43,666 bases of DNA from an uncultured Desulfosoma sp. (lineage in GTDB: Bacteria; Desulfobacterota; Syntrophobacteria; Syntrophobacterales; DSM-9756): NCBI GenBank assembly GCA_937960435.1, contig CALGPN010000038.1, forward strand, positions 1 to 43,666, written 5' to 3'. This document shows, piece by piece, positions 15,626 to 24,491 of this stretch. The position numbers and the translations under genes are program-made. A model generated the notes under the pieces. That model saw only the letters and a program-made list of their open reading frames with translations, did no database searches and was not told the origin of the DNA. Position 1 is the first letter of the stretch; every line of letters begins with the position of its first letter.

Positions 15626-16485
15626 TGAAGGCCCTGGAGTTTCAAATAATGGGTGCAGGGAAGAAATCGGCAGCCGGCGAAAGACGTGACGAGCCGAAGC
15701 AGACGATCCGCGGTGCGCGAAAGATTCAGGTAGTGGCGAAAACGACTCAACGCCCCGATGCCGCGGACGCGAGGCTGCCTCGGGTCGCATTCCCATGGGT
15801 GCATGTAAAAAACGTACGCTCCCTGAGACTGAAGGATTTTGGAAACACCCGCCGAGAAAACGCCAAACGGCCATAGGCGGAAGTAGCCGCCGCCTGCCCA
15901 CGGCAGCACTCGGCCCCAAAGGCGAAGGTTGCTTACCGGAATTTCGTAAAATTCCGGGTGCAGCTCATGGGCGATTCCTTTCCGGTTCCCGTTCAGGGAA
16001 AGGCTGCCGTAGCGAGGGTTCAAGCCAAAGGAGTTGTAGCTGGAGTCCTACCGGTAGCCGGCTTCCCGGACATGTTCGAGAATTTTGTCCGAGATGGAAA
16101 ACCCCGGAGCCCGGTAGCCGAAAACCGGGGCGCCCAGAAGGTCTTCCAGAAGGGCTTTGCTGTGCTTCAAGTCTTCTTGAAGATCACAAGGTTTTTCCTG
16201 CACGCAGAGGCGATGCCCGTAGCCGTGGGAAGCCACTTCATGGCCTCGCTTGTGGATTTCCCGAACAAGACGGGGAAATTTCGCCGCCACGGACCCAAGC
16301 ACAAAAAACGTCGCTTTCACCGATCGCCCCAGGAATTGCTCCGCATCCTCCAGCACCTCGAGAAGCGTTCCCGTGCTTCGATCCACCCGCCAGTTCTGAC
16401 GGTCCCAGGATTCGGGAGGAAAGAGCGAGCGCAGGTTTTCCACCTGGAACCAGTCTTCTACGTCGAAAGTGAGCAAGAAGTCCAT
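15622..16485 (-). pseudogene. Polysaccharide deacetylase (PEP-CTERM locus subfamily) interrupted by one in-frame TAG
   Basis: The frame from 16485 to 15622 encodes a complete 287-codon deacetylase, the usual length of the exosortase-locus subgroup, with one TAG at 16048-16050 (codon 146). Upstream are the metal-site motifs TFDVEDWFQVENL and VASHGYGH, and GYRAPGFSIS. The TAG follows EAGYR and precedes DSSYNSFGLNPRYG, where the family has Tyr (YDSS). Downstream AYVFYMHPWECDP and RFRHYLNL are intact. No frameshift or other stop is present, and the end overlaps VanZ as ATGA. A single TAC/TAT-to-TAG change explains it: a fresh pseudogene, a sequencing error, or amber suppression. Other genes here end normally with TAG, so the codon is not reassigned. 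A product stopped at the TAG would be 145 residues and lack the C-terminal half. Confidence 0.85.
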
Positions 16486-16505
16486 GAGGCTCTGAGCCTG
16501 ATGCG

Positions 16506-17372
16506 TTATTGGGGCACTGATGGGTTGGTTTCTCGTGGCATTGGGCGACGAAGGAGGGCATAGACGCCGCCCAGCATGGCCAGACCGAGGAGAAACACGA
16601 GCCAGCCGGAAAAGGTGTGCAGAAACCCTTCGGCGACGCCCGCTCCGTAATGGCGGGCCAAGACGGCCGTGCCGATCAGGCGAAGCACATTACAGACCAC
16701 CGCAATGGGCGCCGCGGACAAAAAGAGAAGCCATTTTTTCCACGCCGCCATGGGCGCCAGGTAAGCCATGGCGGCGCTCAGGGCCAGGAGAGAGGTCAGG
16801 GACCGAAGCCCCGAACAGGCATCGGCCACTTCCAGCACCGTGTTGGGCAGCGTGAGGATGTTGCCTTCCCGAAGCACCGTGTAGCCCATGGCTTGAATGA
16901 CGTCTGCCGCCACCTTGGAGGCAAAGAGCTTCATGGGGAAGGCGATTTTGTTCCACAGGATGGCGGGAAGAGGAACCATCAAGGCGAGGTAGGCCACGGG
17001 GACCCACACGATCTTGGTCAACGTGGGACCCCACAGAAAGAGCACCACCCCGAAAAGAACCACCACCATGGACGTTCCCTGAAGGAAATACTCGGATCCG
17101 GCCCAGGCCAAAACAAATTGCGCAAGGCCCAAAAACACCAAAACCAGTCCCCACGGGGAGCCTTTCTTATTCGCTGCGGCTAAATCTTCCTTTCGTTGCC
17201 ACACCATGTAGGCGGCAATGAAAGGAATGAAATAGCCGTGGGAATAATTGTCGTCCACGCCCCAATCCTGGATGAGCTTGGCCAAAACGGGATAATATAA
17301 AACAAGAAATGAAACCGATAGGGCCGCCAACGGGACGATGGGACCAAGATTCATTGCCTTCTGGACATTCAT
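16506..17372 (-). CDS. xrtA: Exosortase (XrtA/EpsH type)
   Basis: A 288-residue multi-pass membrane transpeptidase that cleaves PEP-CTERM sorting signals and couples proteins to the cell-surface matrix pathway. The catalytic residues are visible: Cys in EVADACSGLRSLTSLLAL, Arg in CNVLRLIGTAVLA, and His in GFLHTFSGWLVF. The N-terminal half has the NYSHGYFIPFIAAYMVW motif typical of EpsH. Length matches exosortases without a fused EpsI domain; EpsI is encoded separately just upstream. The neighbours match the exosortase A set, so I call XrtA, although some residues resemble class D. Its substrate is probably the PEP-CTERM protein at 41 kb, among others elsewhere. Confidence 0.92.
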   Translation of the reverse strand: MNVQKAMNLGPIVPLAALSVSFLVLYYPVLAKLIQDWGVDDNYSHGYFIPFIAAYMVWQRKEDLAAANKKGSPWGLVLVFLGLAQFVLAWAGSEYFLQGTSMVVVLFGVVLFLWGPTLTKIVWVPVAYLALMVPLPAILWNKIAFPMKLFASKVAADVIQAMGYTVLREGNILTLPNTVLEVADACSGLRSLTSLLALSAAMAYLAPMAAWKKWLLFLSAAPIAVVCNVLRLIGTAVLARHYGAGVAEGFLHTFSGWLVFLLGLAMLGGVYALLRRPMPRETNPSVPQ

Positions 17373-17414
17373 GAATCTATCCTGGTTTCAGGACCTTTGT
17401 AGGTCTTTGCGTTC

Positions 17415-18143
17415 TTACTGAGGAAGGTATGTATTCAAAATGGGGATGATGTGGTAAGCAAAATCCACGGCGGTCTTCATGGCGTCATCCATTCGGTTGT
17501 CGAAAACGGGAACGATGATGCGCACGAAGGCTCCGTCGGTTCGCTGACGAAAAAGGGAATCGATCACCCGGTAGACGCGCTCGGAATATTCCGTGGGCAT
17601 GATGCGACCCCGGCCCTGGTACCAATAGAGGACGATCTGATGTTCGACTCCCTTTTGCATCAGCATGCGGCTCACTTCCACCCTGTGCGGGTGCGGATTG
17701 CTCAGCTCTAGGGGGACCACCTCCAGCCGAGCCACGTCCCATCCGGACCCTGGCATGCAATTGCGCGGGGAATGGTAGCTCTTGCCTCCCCAGGTGGTGG
17801 CGAAATAGCTCGCGTAAAAATGCACGGGCGCATCCGGGCCCATGTACGAGCGGCTCACATAGTCGTCCACCCCGAGCACGCGGACGATGTTTTCCGGCAA
17901 CACTTCGTCGGCCCCGCCGTGCCACGGCCCCACGGTGCGGGGGAAATCACCCAGAGGCTGAGGCAACGGCACGGGTTTTCCATGGCCGACCAGGTGAATC
18001 AAGGCGGTGGAGAGCACAAAGACGGCACAGAGAAGCCACGGGCGCCAAACGCCGGTACCGCCCAAAGGCCCCGTTGTCTTCGGCTCGGGCGCTTGGGTTT
18101 GTCCCGTCAGGGCCGACTTCGCCTCGATAGGGAGGGCACCCAT
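17415..18143 (-). CDS. epsI: EpsI family exosortase-associated protein
   Basis: A 242-residue protein with one N-terminal membrane anchor (WLLCAVFVLSTALIHLVG) and a periplasmic domain. The domain has the EpsI motifs HSPRNCMPGSGWDVARLE and YWYQGRGR, with ASYFATTWGGKSYH before them. In other exosortase systems this domain is either fused to the exosortase C-terminus or encoded next to it, as here; it is needed for exopolysaccharide production in known cases, but its reaction is not known. The gap to the exosortase gene is 42 bp. The first 35 or so residues are a low-complexity cytoplasmic stretch, so a start further downstream is possible. Confidence 0.92.
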   Translation of the reverse strand: MGALPIEAKSALTGQTQAPEPKTTGPLGGTGVWRPWLLCAVFVLSTALIHLVGHGKPVPLPQPLGDFPRTVGPWHGGADEVLPENIVRVLGVDDYVSRSYMGPDAPVHFYASYFATTWGGKSYHSPRNCMPGSGWDVARLEVVPLELSNPHPHRVEVSRMLMQKGVEHQIVLYWYQGRGRIMPTEYSERVYRVIDSLFRQRTDGAFVRIIVPVFDNRMDDAMKTAVDFAYHIIPILNTYLPQ

Positions 18144-18225
18144 TCTTTGGGGTGCTGAGGCCTGTTGCAGGGGGTTCTCCTTTTAGACTGCGGACGCACG
18201 CCAAAAGCTTGGCTCGACCGCTTGA

Positions 18226-19596
18226 TTATTTCAACCGGATGCCGTGTTCCGGGACGAGACTTACGCTCATGACCACGCGGTTTTCCCGATAGTCGTTTTC
18301 GTTGAGGTTGGAGTCCAGCTTTTGGTGCGAATAGGTCATGTTGAGGTAGAGCCAGCGGAGCATGCGGTACCGAAGGCCTGCCGCCGCCGTGTAAACGTTG
18401 TCGTCCCGTTCCGGGTCTTCGTCCAGGTATTCGTTGCGAACAGCGGAAAAAGAGGCCAGCGCATCGGTGCGTTTCGTCAGGGCATAGTTTCCGGCGATCA
18501 TAGCCTGGTAGTAGACGGTGAAACCAAGGTTTTCCGCTCCGCCGTAGCTTTGTTCGTACCCCGTGCCGCCCGAAACTCGAAGCGCCCCGCGGCGAAACCG
18601 CCATGTCTTACCGAGGTCTCCGGAAATCGTGGGGCCGCTGTCGTTGGAACCTGTTTCATTGTTTTTGTAAAAGTAGCCCACGCTGAGGGCGGCAAAGAAA
18701 TCTTTGGACGGTTCCCAATCGACGCCCACAAAAGGTTCATAGACCTGATAATCTTTCTCTCTACCGGGTTCGTCCGCCATCGTGTGCCGATACCCCACAA
18801 AGCCCTTGAAGTGCTCTGAAAATTCGCGAAGGAACCGCATCTGGGCTTCATAGTCGTTGGTGTAGTCCGTCTTGCCCGAGTAATCTATACGTTCGTAGAG
18901 GAAACGGGCGTCCATGCCGTAGTGATCCCATGGCCACCAGCTCACGGCAAGGCTCGGGCTGTGACGCCGATTGTCTTCCACCTTCGGGTCGTCGTTATCC
19001 AAAAAGCCGAAAAGATAAGACGCCGTGAAGAGGTCTCGCTTGCCGAACCGATAATCGGTCGCCACCGCCGTGGTGCTCTCGGTATAGGGTTCCCGGTTTC
19101 GGCGAACGGTCCGGTCCATGCGTCGTTCCACAATGGGTTCCTGAAATTCCACGGAAGGTCCTTCGGGCTGTTCGGTTACGGTCGGGACCGCTCGAGTGCG
19201 CCGGAAAACAGGTTCTTTCAGGGTATAAGGAAGTTCTGTCCGTTGAAGGGTTTCAGAGGCCCTCACGCGAAGTTTATTGGTGACTTGGTCCCAGAAGTAG
19301 GCCGCAAGATCCTGGCGGATTTCCGAGTTGTCCCGGTCCTTGGCCGCGTAAGCAAACCCGGGACTATAAGACAAGCGCAGGCCGCGCGTTTTCCACAAAG
19401 CGGTATAATCAATTCCCGGACTGACCACGGTGGTCCATTCCTCACGCCGGTCCGACGGGTTCAGGTCCACGTTGTCCGTGTATTCTTGGCTGATGGTCAA
19501 TCGCGGCACGAGCGTTTGCTTGGAATCCGCCCACGCCGCCCCACCCGAGGTCGTCACCCCGATCAGCACCATCACCATCGTGCAGAGTTTTTTCAT
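18226..19596 (-). CDS. Outer-membrane beta-barrel protein of the exosortase locus
   Basis: A 456-residue secreted protein. A signal peptide ends at AAWA, just before DSKQTLVPRLTISQEYTDN. The rest alternates polar and hydrophobic residues in many short strands and ends with a strand pattern (VVMSVSLVPEHGIRLK), as in outer-membrane barrels; it resembles the putative beta-barrel porin 2 group and the large OMP of PEP-CTERM loci. Residues 140-190 contain a proline- and arginine-rich segment that is probably a long loop. A likely function is passage or anchoring of the polysaccharide at the outer membrane together with the Wza-like protein. A candidate sigma-70 promoter lies upstream. Confidence 0.8.
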   Translation of the reverse strand: MKKLCTMVMVLIGVTTSGGAAWADSKQTLVPRLTISQEYTDNVDLNPSDRREEWTTVVSPGIDYTALWKTRGLRLSYSPGFAYAAKDRDNSEIRQDLAAYFWDQVTNKLRVRASETLQRTELPYTLKEPVFRRTRAVPTVTEQPEGPSVEFQEPIVERRMDRTVRRNREPYTESTTAVATDYRFGKRDLFTASYLFGFLDNDDPKVEDNRRHSPSLAVSWWPWDHYGMDARFLYERIDYSGKTDYTNDYEAQMRFLREFSEHFKGFVGYRHTMADEPGREKDYQVYEPFVGVDWEPSKDFFAALSVGYFYKNNETGSNDSGPTISGDLGKTWRFRRGALRVSGGTGYEQSYGGAENLGFTVYYQAMIAGNYALTKRTDALASFSAVRNEYLDEDPERDDNVYTAAAGLRYRMLRWLYLNMTYSHQKLDSNLNENDYRENRVVMSVSLVPEHGIRLK

Positions 19597-19658
19597 GCCG
19601 GAGTCCTCGTCTCCATCCCGAGGTCAGGAACACGGAAAACCCCCCTCTGATTTTTTTC

Positions 19659-19687
19659 GGGATACCGCATGATCCCATCAAGGTCAA
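19659..19687 (-). promoter_or_regulatory. Candidate sigma-70 promoter of the beta-barrel gene
   Basis: On the minus strand TTGACC is followed, after exactly 17 bases, by TATCCC. The start codon is about 60 bases further on and has a GAGGA-type ribosome site. The -35 matches five of six bases, the -10 only three to four, so this is a modest candidate. Confidence 0.3.
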
Positions 19688-19747
19688 GGGGCGGCGGCCG
19701 CATCTTTGCCCGGGACACCCGCGCTCCTGGGAAAAAGCGCCTCCCTC

Positions 19748-20371
19748 CTAAGGGATAACGATGGTATCACCAGCCTGGATGAGGATGTTTTGTTCGGGGT
19801 TCTTGCCTTTGACGATTTCTTTATAACTCACCGGGATGCGCTTTTCCTGACCCCCTTCCCGGCGCAGGATCATGATCTTGTCTTTGTCGGCCCATTCCGT
19901 GAACCCGCCGGCCATGGCGAAAGCCTGCAGGACCGTGATGTCCGTCGTGAGTTCGTACTCGCCGGGTTTGGCGATTTCGCCGATCACGTAGAATTTCTGG
20001 CTGGTGGCGGCCTTCAAAATGACGGTCACTTCAGGCTGTTCGATAAATTCGGAAAGCCTTTGCTGAATATCCTTTTTCACTTCCATGGGCGTGCGACCCG
20101 CCGCCTGCAAATCGTCCAGAAGGGGCATGGAAATCATGCCGTCCATGCGCACAAAGGTTTCCCGACTTAGGACAGGTTCCTTCCACACATGAATTTCCAA
20201 AACATCCCCTTTGCCGATTCGGTATGTGCCGGCCGCTTCCGCCTTGACGCCCGAAGGGCGTTCCGCCTTGTCCGCAGCCCACAGCCCCCCGTACCACGCC
20301 GTGGACACCCACAACACGGTCATGATCCCCACAAGGATTCCATTCCACCGGTACCCGCGCTTCGCTTCCAT
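19748..20371 (-). CDS. Polysaccharide export protein (Wza-like, Poly_export/SLBB)
   Basis: A 207-residue protein of the outer-membrane polysaccharide export family. After an N-terminal hydrophobic segment (ILVGIMTVLWVSTAWYGGLW) come the Poly_export domain (YRIGKGDVLEIHVWKEPVLSRE, DGMISMPLLDDLQAAGRTP) and an SLBB domain (FYVIGEIAKPGEYELTTDITVLQAFAMAGG). It ends after DTIVIP. No lipobox Cys is seen, unlike classical Wza, which is common in the short exosortase-locus versions. It would form or gate the periplasmic part of the export channel. I chose the ATG at 20371 (MEAKRGYRW) behind GAGG. Confidence 0.92.
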   Translation of the reverse strand: MEAKRGYRWNGILVGIMTVLWVSTAWYGGLWAADKAERPSGVKAEAAGTYRIGKGDVLEIHVWKEPVLSRETFVRMDGMISMPLLDDLQAAGRTPMEVKKDIQQRLSEFIEQPEVTVILKAATSQKFYVIGEIAKPGEYELTTDITVLQAFAMAGGFTEWADKDKIMILRREGGQEKRIPVSYKEIVKGKNPEQNILIQAGDTIVIP

Positions 20372-20509
20372 TTCCTCGCCCCTCCGACTTGTTTCGATCC
20401 TCAGGACTGTCGCCGGGCAGGCTTCGCCCAACTCGATTCCATCGAGCCCTTCCCCCTCATGATGCCAACATCTTTTCGCCCAAGACCGGCAGGGCCAAAA
20501 ACTGAATTC

Positions 20510-21907
20510 TTACCGGGCGCCTTTCCCGAACAAGACAATTTGGACGGTCTTGAGGACGATGTACAGGTCCAGGAGAATGGAAAAGTTCTTCACGTAAAAC
20601 AGGTCGTATTCCAGTTTCTTCAAGGCGTCCTCTTCCGAGGCGCCGTACGGGTAATTGATTTGGGCCCACCCTGTAATGCCGGGCTTCATTGTATGCCGTT
20701 CCCCATAGTAAGGGAGCCGCTTCTTCAACTTTTCCACAAAGACGGGCCGCTCCGGCCTGGGGCCGACGAAACTCATGTCGCCTCGAAGCACGTTCCAGAA
20801 TTGGGGCAGCTCATCCAGTCTCAGTTTTCGAAGGATTCGGCCCACACGGGTGATTCGAGGATCCCGCTCCCCGGCCCACACGGGACCGCTTAATTGCTCG
20901 GCATTTTGCACCATGGTGCGGAATTTAACAATTCGAAAGGTCTTCTCCTTTTTCCCCACCCGTTCCTGGCTGTAAAAGACGGGACCCGGGGAATCCCATT
21001 TGACGGCCACAGCGATAAGCGCCATAAGCGGGGCCGAGAAAACGAGTCCCGCGGTGGCGAACACCACGTCCAAGGTTCTCTTGGCCAGCTGGGTCCATCG
21101 GTGTCGATGAAAACCGTCGGAATAGATGAGCCAACTGGGAAGGGCCCCTTGCACATAAATCTTGCCGCTCAGGGCCTCGTAGAAAGTCACGCCGTCACAA
21201 ACGCTGATCCCTGCCATGCGGCATCGGAGCAGGACTTCGGCGGGGAACTTCCCACGCTTTTCATCCAAAGCCACGATGATCTTGGACACTTTTCGTTCCA
21301 CCGCCAGTTCGCACATGCGCTCGTAATCCCGATAGAACTCCACACCCAATTTTTCAGCCGGATTTTCTGCGGCATCGGGATCCAGAACGGCTTCCACCTT
21401 GTAGCCGGAATCCAGGTTGCCCACGATTTCCGACACGATCAGCCGTGCCATGCGACCACTACCGACGAGGAAAACCTTTTCCGAGCCGATCCCCTTGAGG
21501 CACATGTACTGGTAGCCGAAGCGCCAGGAGACGAGCAAAAGAAGGAGCAAAAAAAGAGCCACAAAAAAAATACCTTGTTCCAAAATGACGGGCGGGTAAG
21601 CGAAATAAACACCGGCAAGGACGATACACGCCGCCCCCGTGGCCTGCACGAGCTTCAAACTGAGGTCGAAAACGCCGAAACGTTTGGACACGGTATAGAG
21701 ATCGTGGTAGTAAAGGCTCAGCTGCACAACGAGGGTGACCACCAGAACGCGGACCCACAGGCTGTGGCGAATCGTTTCCGGCACAGGGTAAAATTCATGG
21801 TAGCGCAGAGTAAAGCCCACCCAAAGGGCACCGAAAATCAGCAGACTTTCCCCCAGGAAAAACAGGAAATTCCGAATGGGGTAGTGAGTGTGGAAGATTT
21901 TCAGCAT
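20510..21907 (-). CDS. Polyprenyl-phosphate sugar phosphotransferase, XrtA-associated (initiating enzyme)
   Basis: A 465-residue initiating transferase that puts the first sugar-phosphate on undecaprenyl phosphate. The N-terminal half has four to five membrane helices and a CoA-binding-like Rossmann region (VFLVGSGRMARLIVSEIVG). The catalytic C-terminal half is of the bacterial sugar transferase (PF02397) type: KRTLDVVFATAGLVFSAPL, QERVGKKEKTFRIVKFRTM, LDELPQFWNVLRGDMSFVGPRPERP, PGITGWAQINY. The overall layout is that of the XrtA/PEP-CTERM system glycosyltransferase subgroup. It starts assembly of the glycan built by the other transferases. Confidence 0.93.
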   Translation of the reverse strand: MLKIFHTHYPIRNFLFFLGESLLIFGALWVGFTLRYHEFYPVPETIRHSLWVRVLVVTLVVQLSLYYHDLYTVSKRFGVFDLSLKLVQATGAACIVLAGVYFAYPPVILEQGIFFVALFLLLLLLVSWRFGYQYMCLKGIGSEKVFLVGSGRMARLIVSEIVGNLDSGYKVEAVLDPDAAENPAEKLGVEFYRDYERMCELAVERKVSKIIVALDEKRGKFPAEVLLRCRMAGISVCDGVTFYEALSGKIYVQGALPSWLIYSDGFHRHRWTQLAKRTLDVVFATAGLVFSAPLMALIAVAVKWDSPGPVFYSQERVGKKEKTFRIVKFRTMVQNAEQLSGPVWAGERDPRITRVGRILRKLRLDELPQFWNVLRGDMSFVGPRPERPVFVEKLKKRLPYYGERHTMKPGITGWAQINYPYGASEEDALKKLEYDLFYVKNFSILLDLYIVLKTVQIVLFGKGAR

Positions 21908-21920
21908 ACCGGTTCCATCG

Positions 21921-22778
21921 TTAGCCTTTGTTTCCCCGAGGTTCGTCCCCGTATTTCTTGTAATACCCGTATTTGCGATAACGATTCATGATGGCGTCAT
22001 CGCCGTTAAAGACCATGCCGAGAAGTTTTTCCCGGCGGATTTTATCCAAAGCCGCCTGGACGGATCGTCGTGGCGTCACACCCCGGCGCACTACGAAGAT
22101 GATGGCATCCACTTCATTGGCCAGGACATAAGTTTCGGGGGTGAGTTCCAGCGGTGTGGAATCAAAGATGACGAACCGGTCGGGATATCGGTCCCGCACT
22201 TCGCGGATGAGCCGGCGCATGCGTTCGGACGTGAGCAGTTCCGCCGGCCGGTGCGTGGAGTTGCCTCCGGGAAGGATGGTGAGTTTCGGCAGCCCGGTCT
22301 TTCGAAGCACCTCCTCCAGAGGCACTTGCTTGTCCAGGTGCGTGGAAAGCCCGTGCGTCACGTGGGACACTCCGAAGACGCGATGCACCCGGGGGGCTCG
22401 AAGATCCGCATCCACCAAAAGAACATATTCGTCCAATCCTTGGCTGATGGCCACGGCCAAGTTGCACGCCACGTAGGTTTTGCCCTCGCCCGAAACCGCG
22501 CTTGTGACGAGGATGGTGCGCGGCGGGTCGCCTTGGGCCGGATGGACCACCAAGGAGCGCAAGTATCGAAACATTTCGGCCGCTTGAGAACCCGGTTTGT
22601 CCAGGACCACCAGTTCCCGAGCGAACCCTTGGGGCACAAGGTCCGAAACGGGGACTTGGGGATCGGGTCCCCCCAAGGCCGAAGGATCCACCGGGACTTC
22701 AGTTCGACTTTGTTTGGCTCGTTCCAGGGCTTCGTAAATTTTTCCCATGCGTTTTTCCGTCTTCGAGATCTCCGACAT
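21921..22778 (-). CDS. XrtA-associated tyrosine autokinase (BY-kinase type ATPase)
   Basis: A cytoplasmic bacterial tyrosine kinase of the CpsD/Wzc type. The Walker A is SAVSGEGKT, Walker A' is VLLVDADLRAPR and Walker B FVIFDSTP. The C-terminus carries a tyrosine cluster (YRKYGYYKKYGDEP), the autophosphorylation region. It works with the separately encoded chain-length membrane protein immediately upstream to control polymerisation and export. Three in-frame ATG starts exist (22796, 22778, 22748). The last gives MGKIYEALERAK, a common beginning in this family; I used 22778, which has a GACGGA sequence upstream. Confidence 0.88.
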   Translation of the reverse strand: MSEISKTEKRMGKIYEALERAKQSRTEVPVDPSALGGPDPQVPVSDLVPQGFARELVVLDKPGSQAAEMFRYLRSLVVHPAQGDPPRTILVTSAVSGEGKTYVACNLAVAISQGLDEYVLLVDADLRAPRVHRVFGVSHVTHGLSTHLDKQVPLEEVLRKTGLPKLTILPGGNSTHRPAELLTSERMRRLIREVRDRYPDRFVIFDSTPLELTPETYVLANEVDAIIFVVRRGVTPRRSVQAALDKIRREKLLGMVFNGDDAIMNRYRKYGYYKKYGDEPRGNKG

Positions 22779-22902
22779 TCGATCCGTCGGACCCATTCAG
22801 TGGGTTAATCGGTTCAGGGTTCCGTAAAGTTGAACCTTTTTTAAACCCCGGCACGTGCCGTTCCTGCCCCCGGATGGAAAGGGGCCATCGGGGTTTTAAG
22901 TC

Positions 22903-24477
22903 TTAGGCCGCCTTTTTCCTTCCGAAAAGACTTAACTTTTTGCCCTTTCCCGGCTTTTCATCTCTGTGGAGAGGGATACTCACCAAGACTTTGCATCGGG
23001 TGACGGCTTCCACCTCTTCCTGAGAGTAAAATCGAGGATCCAAGGTTTCCCGAACATACGCCAGCCCACAGCCGAGCCCCAAGCCGGCCACCAAGGCCAT
23101 GGCCAAAACCTTGCGCACATCGGGCTTCACGGGCCGATCCGGCGCCACGGCAGGGTCGATGACGCGAAACTGCTCTCCTTTTTGCCGGCGTTCGAGCTCT
23201 TCGGCCATCTGGGCGTCCAGTTTCTTGGCCAACAAGCGGACATAGCGGTCCTGAACCGTCTGGTAGTCACGGACCAATTTGGTCAATTCCAACTCCACTT
23301 CAGGCGTTTTTTCCACGCGGTCTTTATAGAGAGCGATCTGTTCCTTCAAAGCGGTGATCTGCTTTTCGTAATCGGCGATCCGCGTTTTAATTTGCTCCAT
23401 CTGCATAGCAAACATGTCCTGACCGGAAAAACCTCCGAGGTCAAGGGTGCTTTTCTTTTTGACGGTTCCCGAGGCTTGTTGCGCTTCGGCGGCTTCTCTT
23501 TCCAGCTTGGCGATTTTTCTCTTTAAGGCGACGACATCGGGGTGCCGTTCCGTATAGTGGGTTAGAAGCTCTTTCAGTTTTTGTTGCAATTGGTCGATCT
23601 CCCCGCCGCCCATGGCGACCGATTCGTCTTGGACCATCAGGGACGACATGTCCGGCCCGCTTTGGGCCATGGCCTGACTTTGAGACTGAAGCATCAGGGC
23701 CTGCTGCTTTTCCATATCGACGCGCTTCTCCAAATCGGCCAGCTCTTGCTTGAGCTGGCCGAGGATATCCAGGTTGCTTTTCAACTGGTCGGGAAGCATG
23801 CCCATGTTTTCTTTCTTGAATTTTTCCAGGGCCTGTTCCCGCGCTTCCAGTTCCTTGCGAAGCCTTTGGGTTTCGGCATCCAAAAATGCCGTGGTCCCCA
23901 TGGCCATTTCTTCGCGAACCTTCAGATTCTGCTCGATAAACTGGCTCGCGATGGCGTTGGCCACCGCCGCCGCCGTTTCCGCGTTGTCCCACTGAAAAGT
24001 GATTTCAAAAGCATTGCCTTGTCCGCGGACGTTAACCCCAATTTTCTTTCTTAAATCTTCCACCAAATCCATCAGGGGCACTTTGGGGGCGTCTTCCTCT
24101 TTAAGCACGGGACGGCCCAAAAGCTTTCGCAGGCGATCCCGCAAAACATCCTTGAGGCCTCGTTCCCGAATCCGGGAATCGGGATAAAGGTTGAAGTCCT
24201 TGATAATGCGTTCCAGGTTCGTTCGGCTGTTGACCTCCTGGGTGATGGTTCTCAAACGGCTTTGGACGCTTTCCGTCACCGTAGGCTGCACGTAGTTGGT
24301 GGGGATGCGCTGCGGTTCCACCAGGATGAGCGTGCTCGCTTCATAGGTTTTCGGCGCGATTTGAGCGTACAGCACCCCGAAGACGAGGCACAGCGTCAAG
24401 GGCGTTACGATCCACCATTTGCGCCGAAGGAGCGCATCCACATAAGGTTCCACGTTGATCTTAGGCAATTGAACCAT
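22903..24477 (-). CDS. Polysaccharide chain-length determinant, XrtA-associated (Wzz family)
   Basis: A 524-residue inner-membrane protein. It has two membrane helices, one at residues 20-40 after the KINVEPYVDALLRRKWWI start and the other near residue 455 (VLAMALVAGLGLGCGLAYV). Between them is a long coiled-coil-rich periplasmic domain with a methionine- and glutamine-rich insert. LILVEPQRIPTNYVQPTV and the Wzz domain pattern match the PEP-CTERM chain-length family. It modulates polymer length and recruits the kinase encoded by the next gene. It is separated from the upstream regulator gene by only 14 bp, so both probably share a transcript. Confidence 0.93.
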   Translation of the reverse strand: MVQLPKINVEPYVDALLRRKWWIVTPLTLCLVFGVLYAQIAPKTYEASTLILVEPQRIPTNYVQPTVTESVQSRLRTITQEVNSRTNLERIIKDFNLYPDSRIRERGLKDVLRDRLRKLLGRPVLKEEDAPKVPLMDLVEDLRKKIGVNVRGQGNAFEITFQWDNAETAAAVANAIASQFIEQNLKVREEMAMGTTAFLDAETQRLRKELEAREQALEKFKKENMGMLPDQLKSNLDILGQLKQELADLEKRVDMEKQQALMLQSQSQAMAQSGPDMSSLMVQDESVAMGGGEIDQLQQKLKELLTHYTERHPDVVALKRKIAKLEREAAEAQQASGTVKKKSTLDLGGFSGQDMFAMQMEQIKTRIADYEKQITALKEQIALYKDRVEKTPEVELELTKLVRDYQTVQDRYVRLLAKKLDAQMAEELERRQKGEQFRVIDPAVAPDRPVKPDVRKVLAMALVAGLGLGCGLAYVRETLDPRFYSQEEVEAVTRCKVLVSIPLHRDEKPGKGKKLSLFGRKKAA

Positions 24478-24491
24478 GATTGATATCCTCG

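Noticed and set aside
16048-16050. Pyrrolysine insertion at the TAG codons of the deacetylase and sulfotransferase
   Set aside because: Pyrrolysine is known mainly in methylamine methyltransferases. The deacetylase TAG replaces a conserved Tyr, the sulfotransferase has two TAGs and a missing C-terminus, and other genes here end with TAG.
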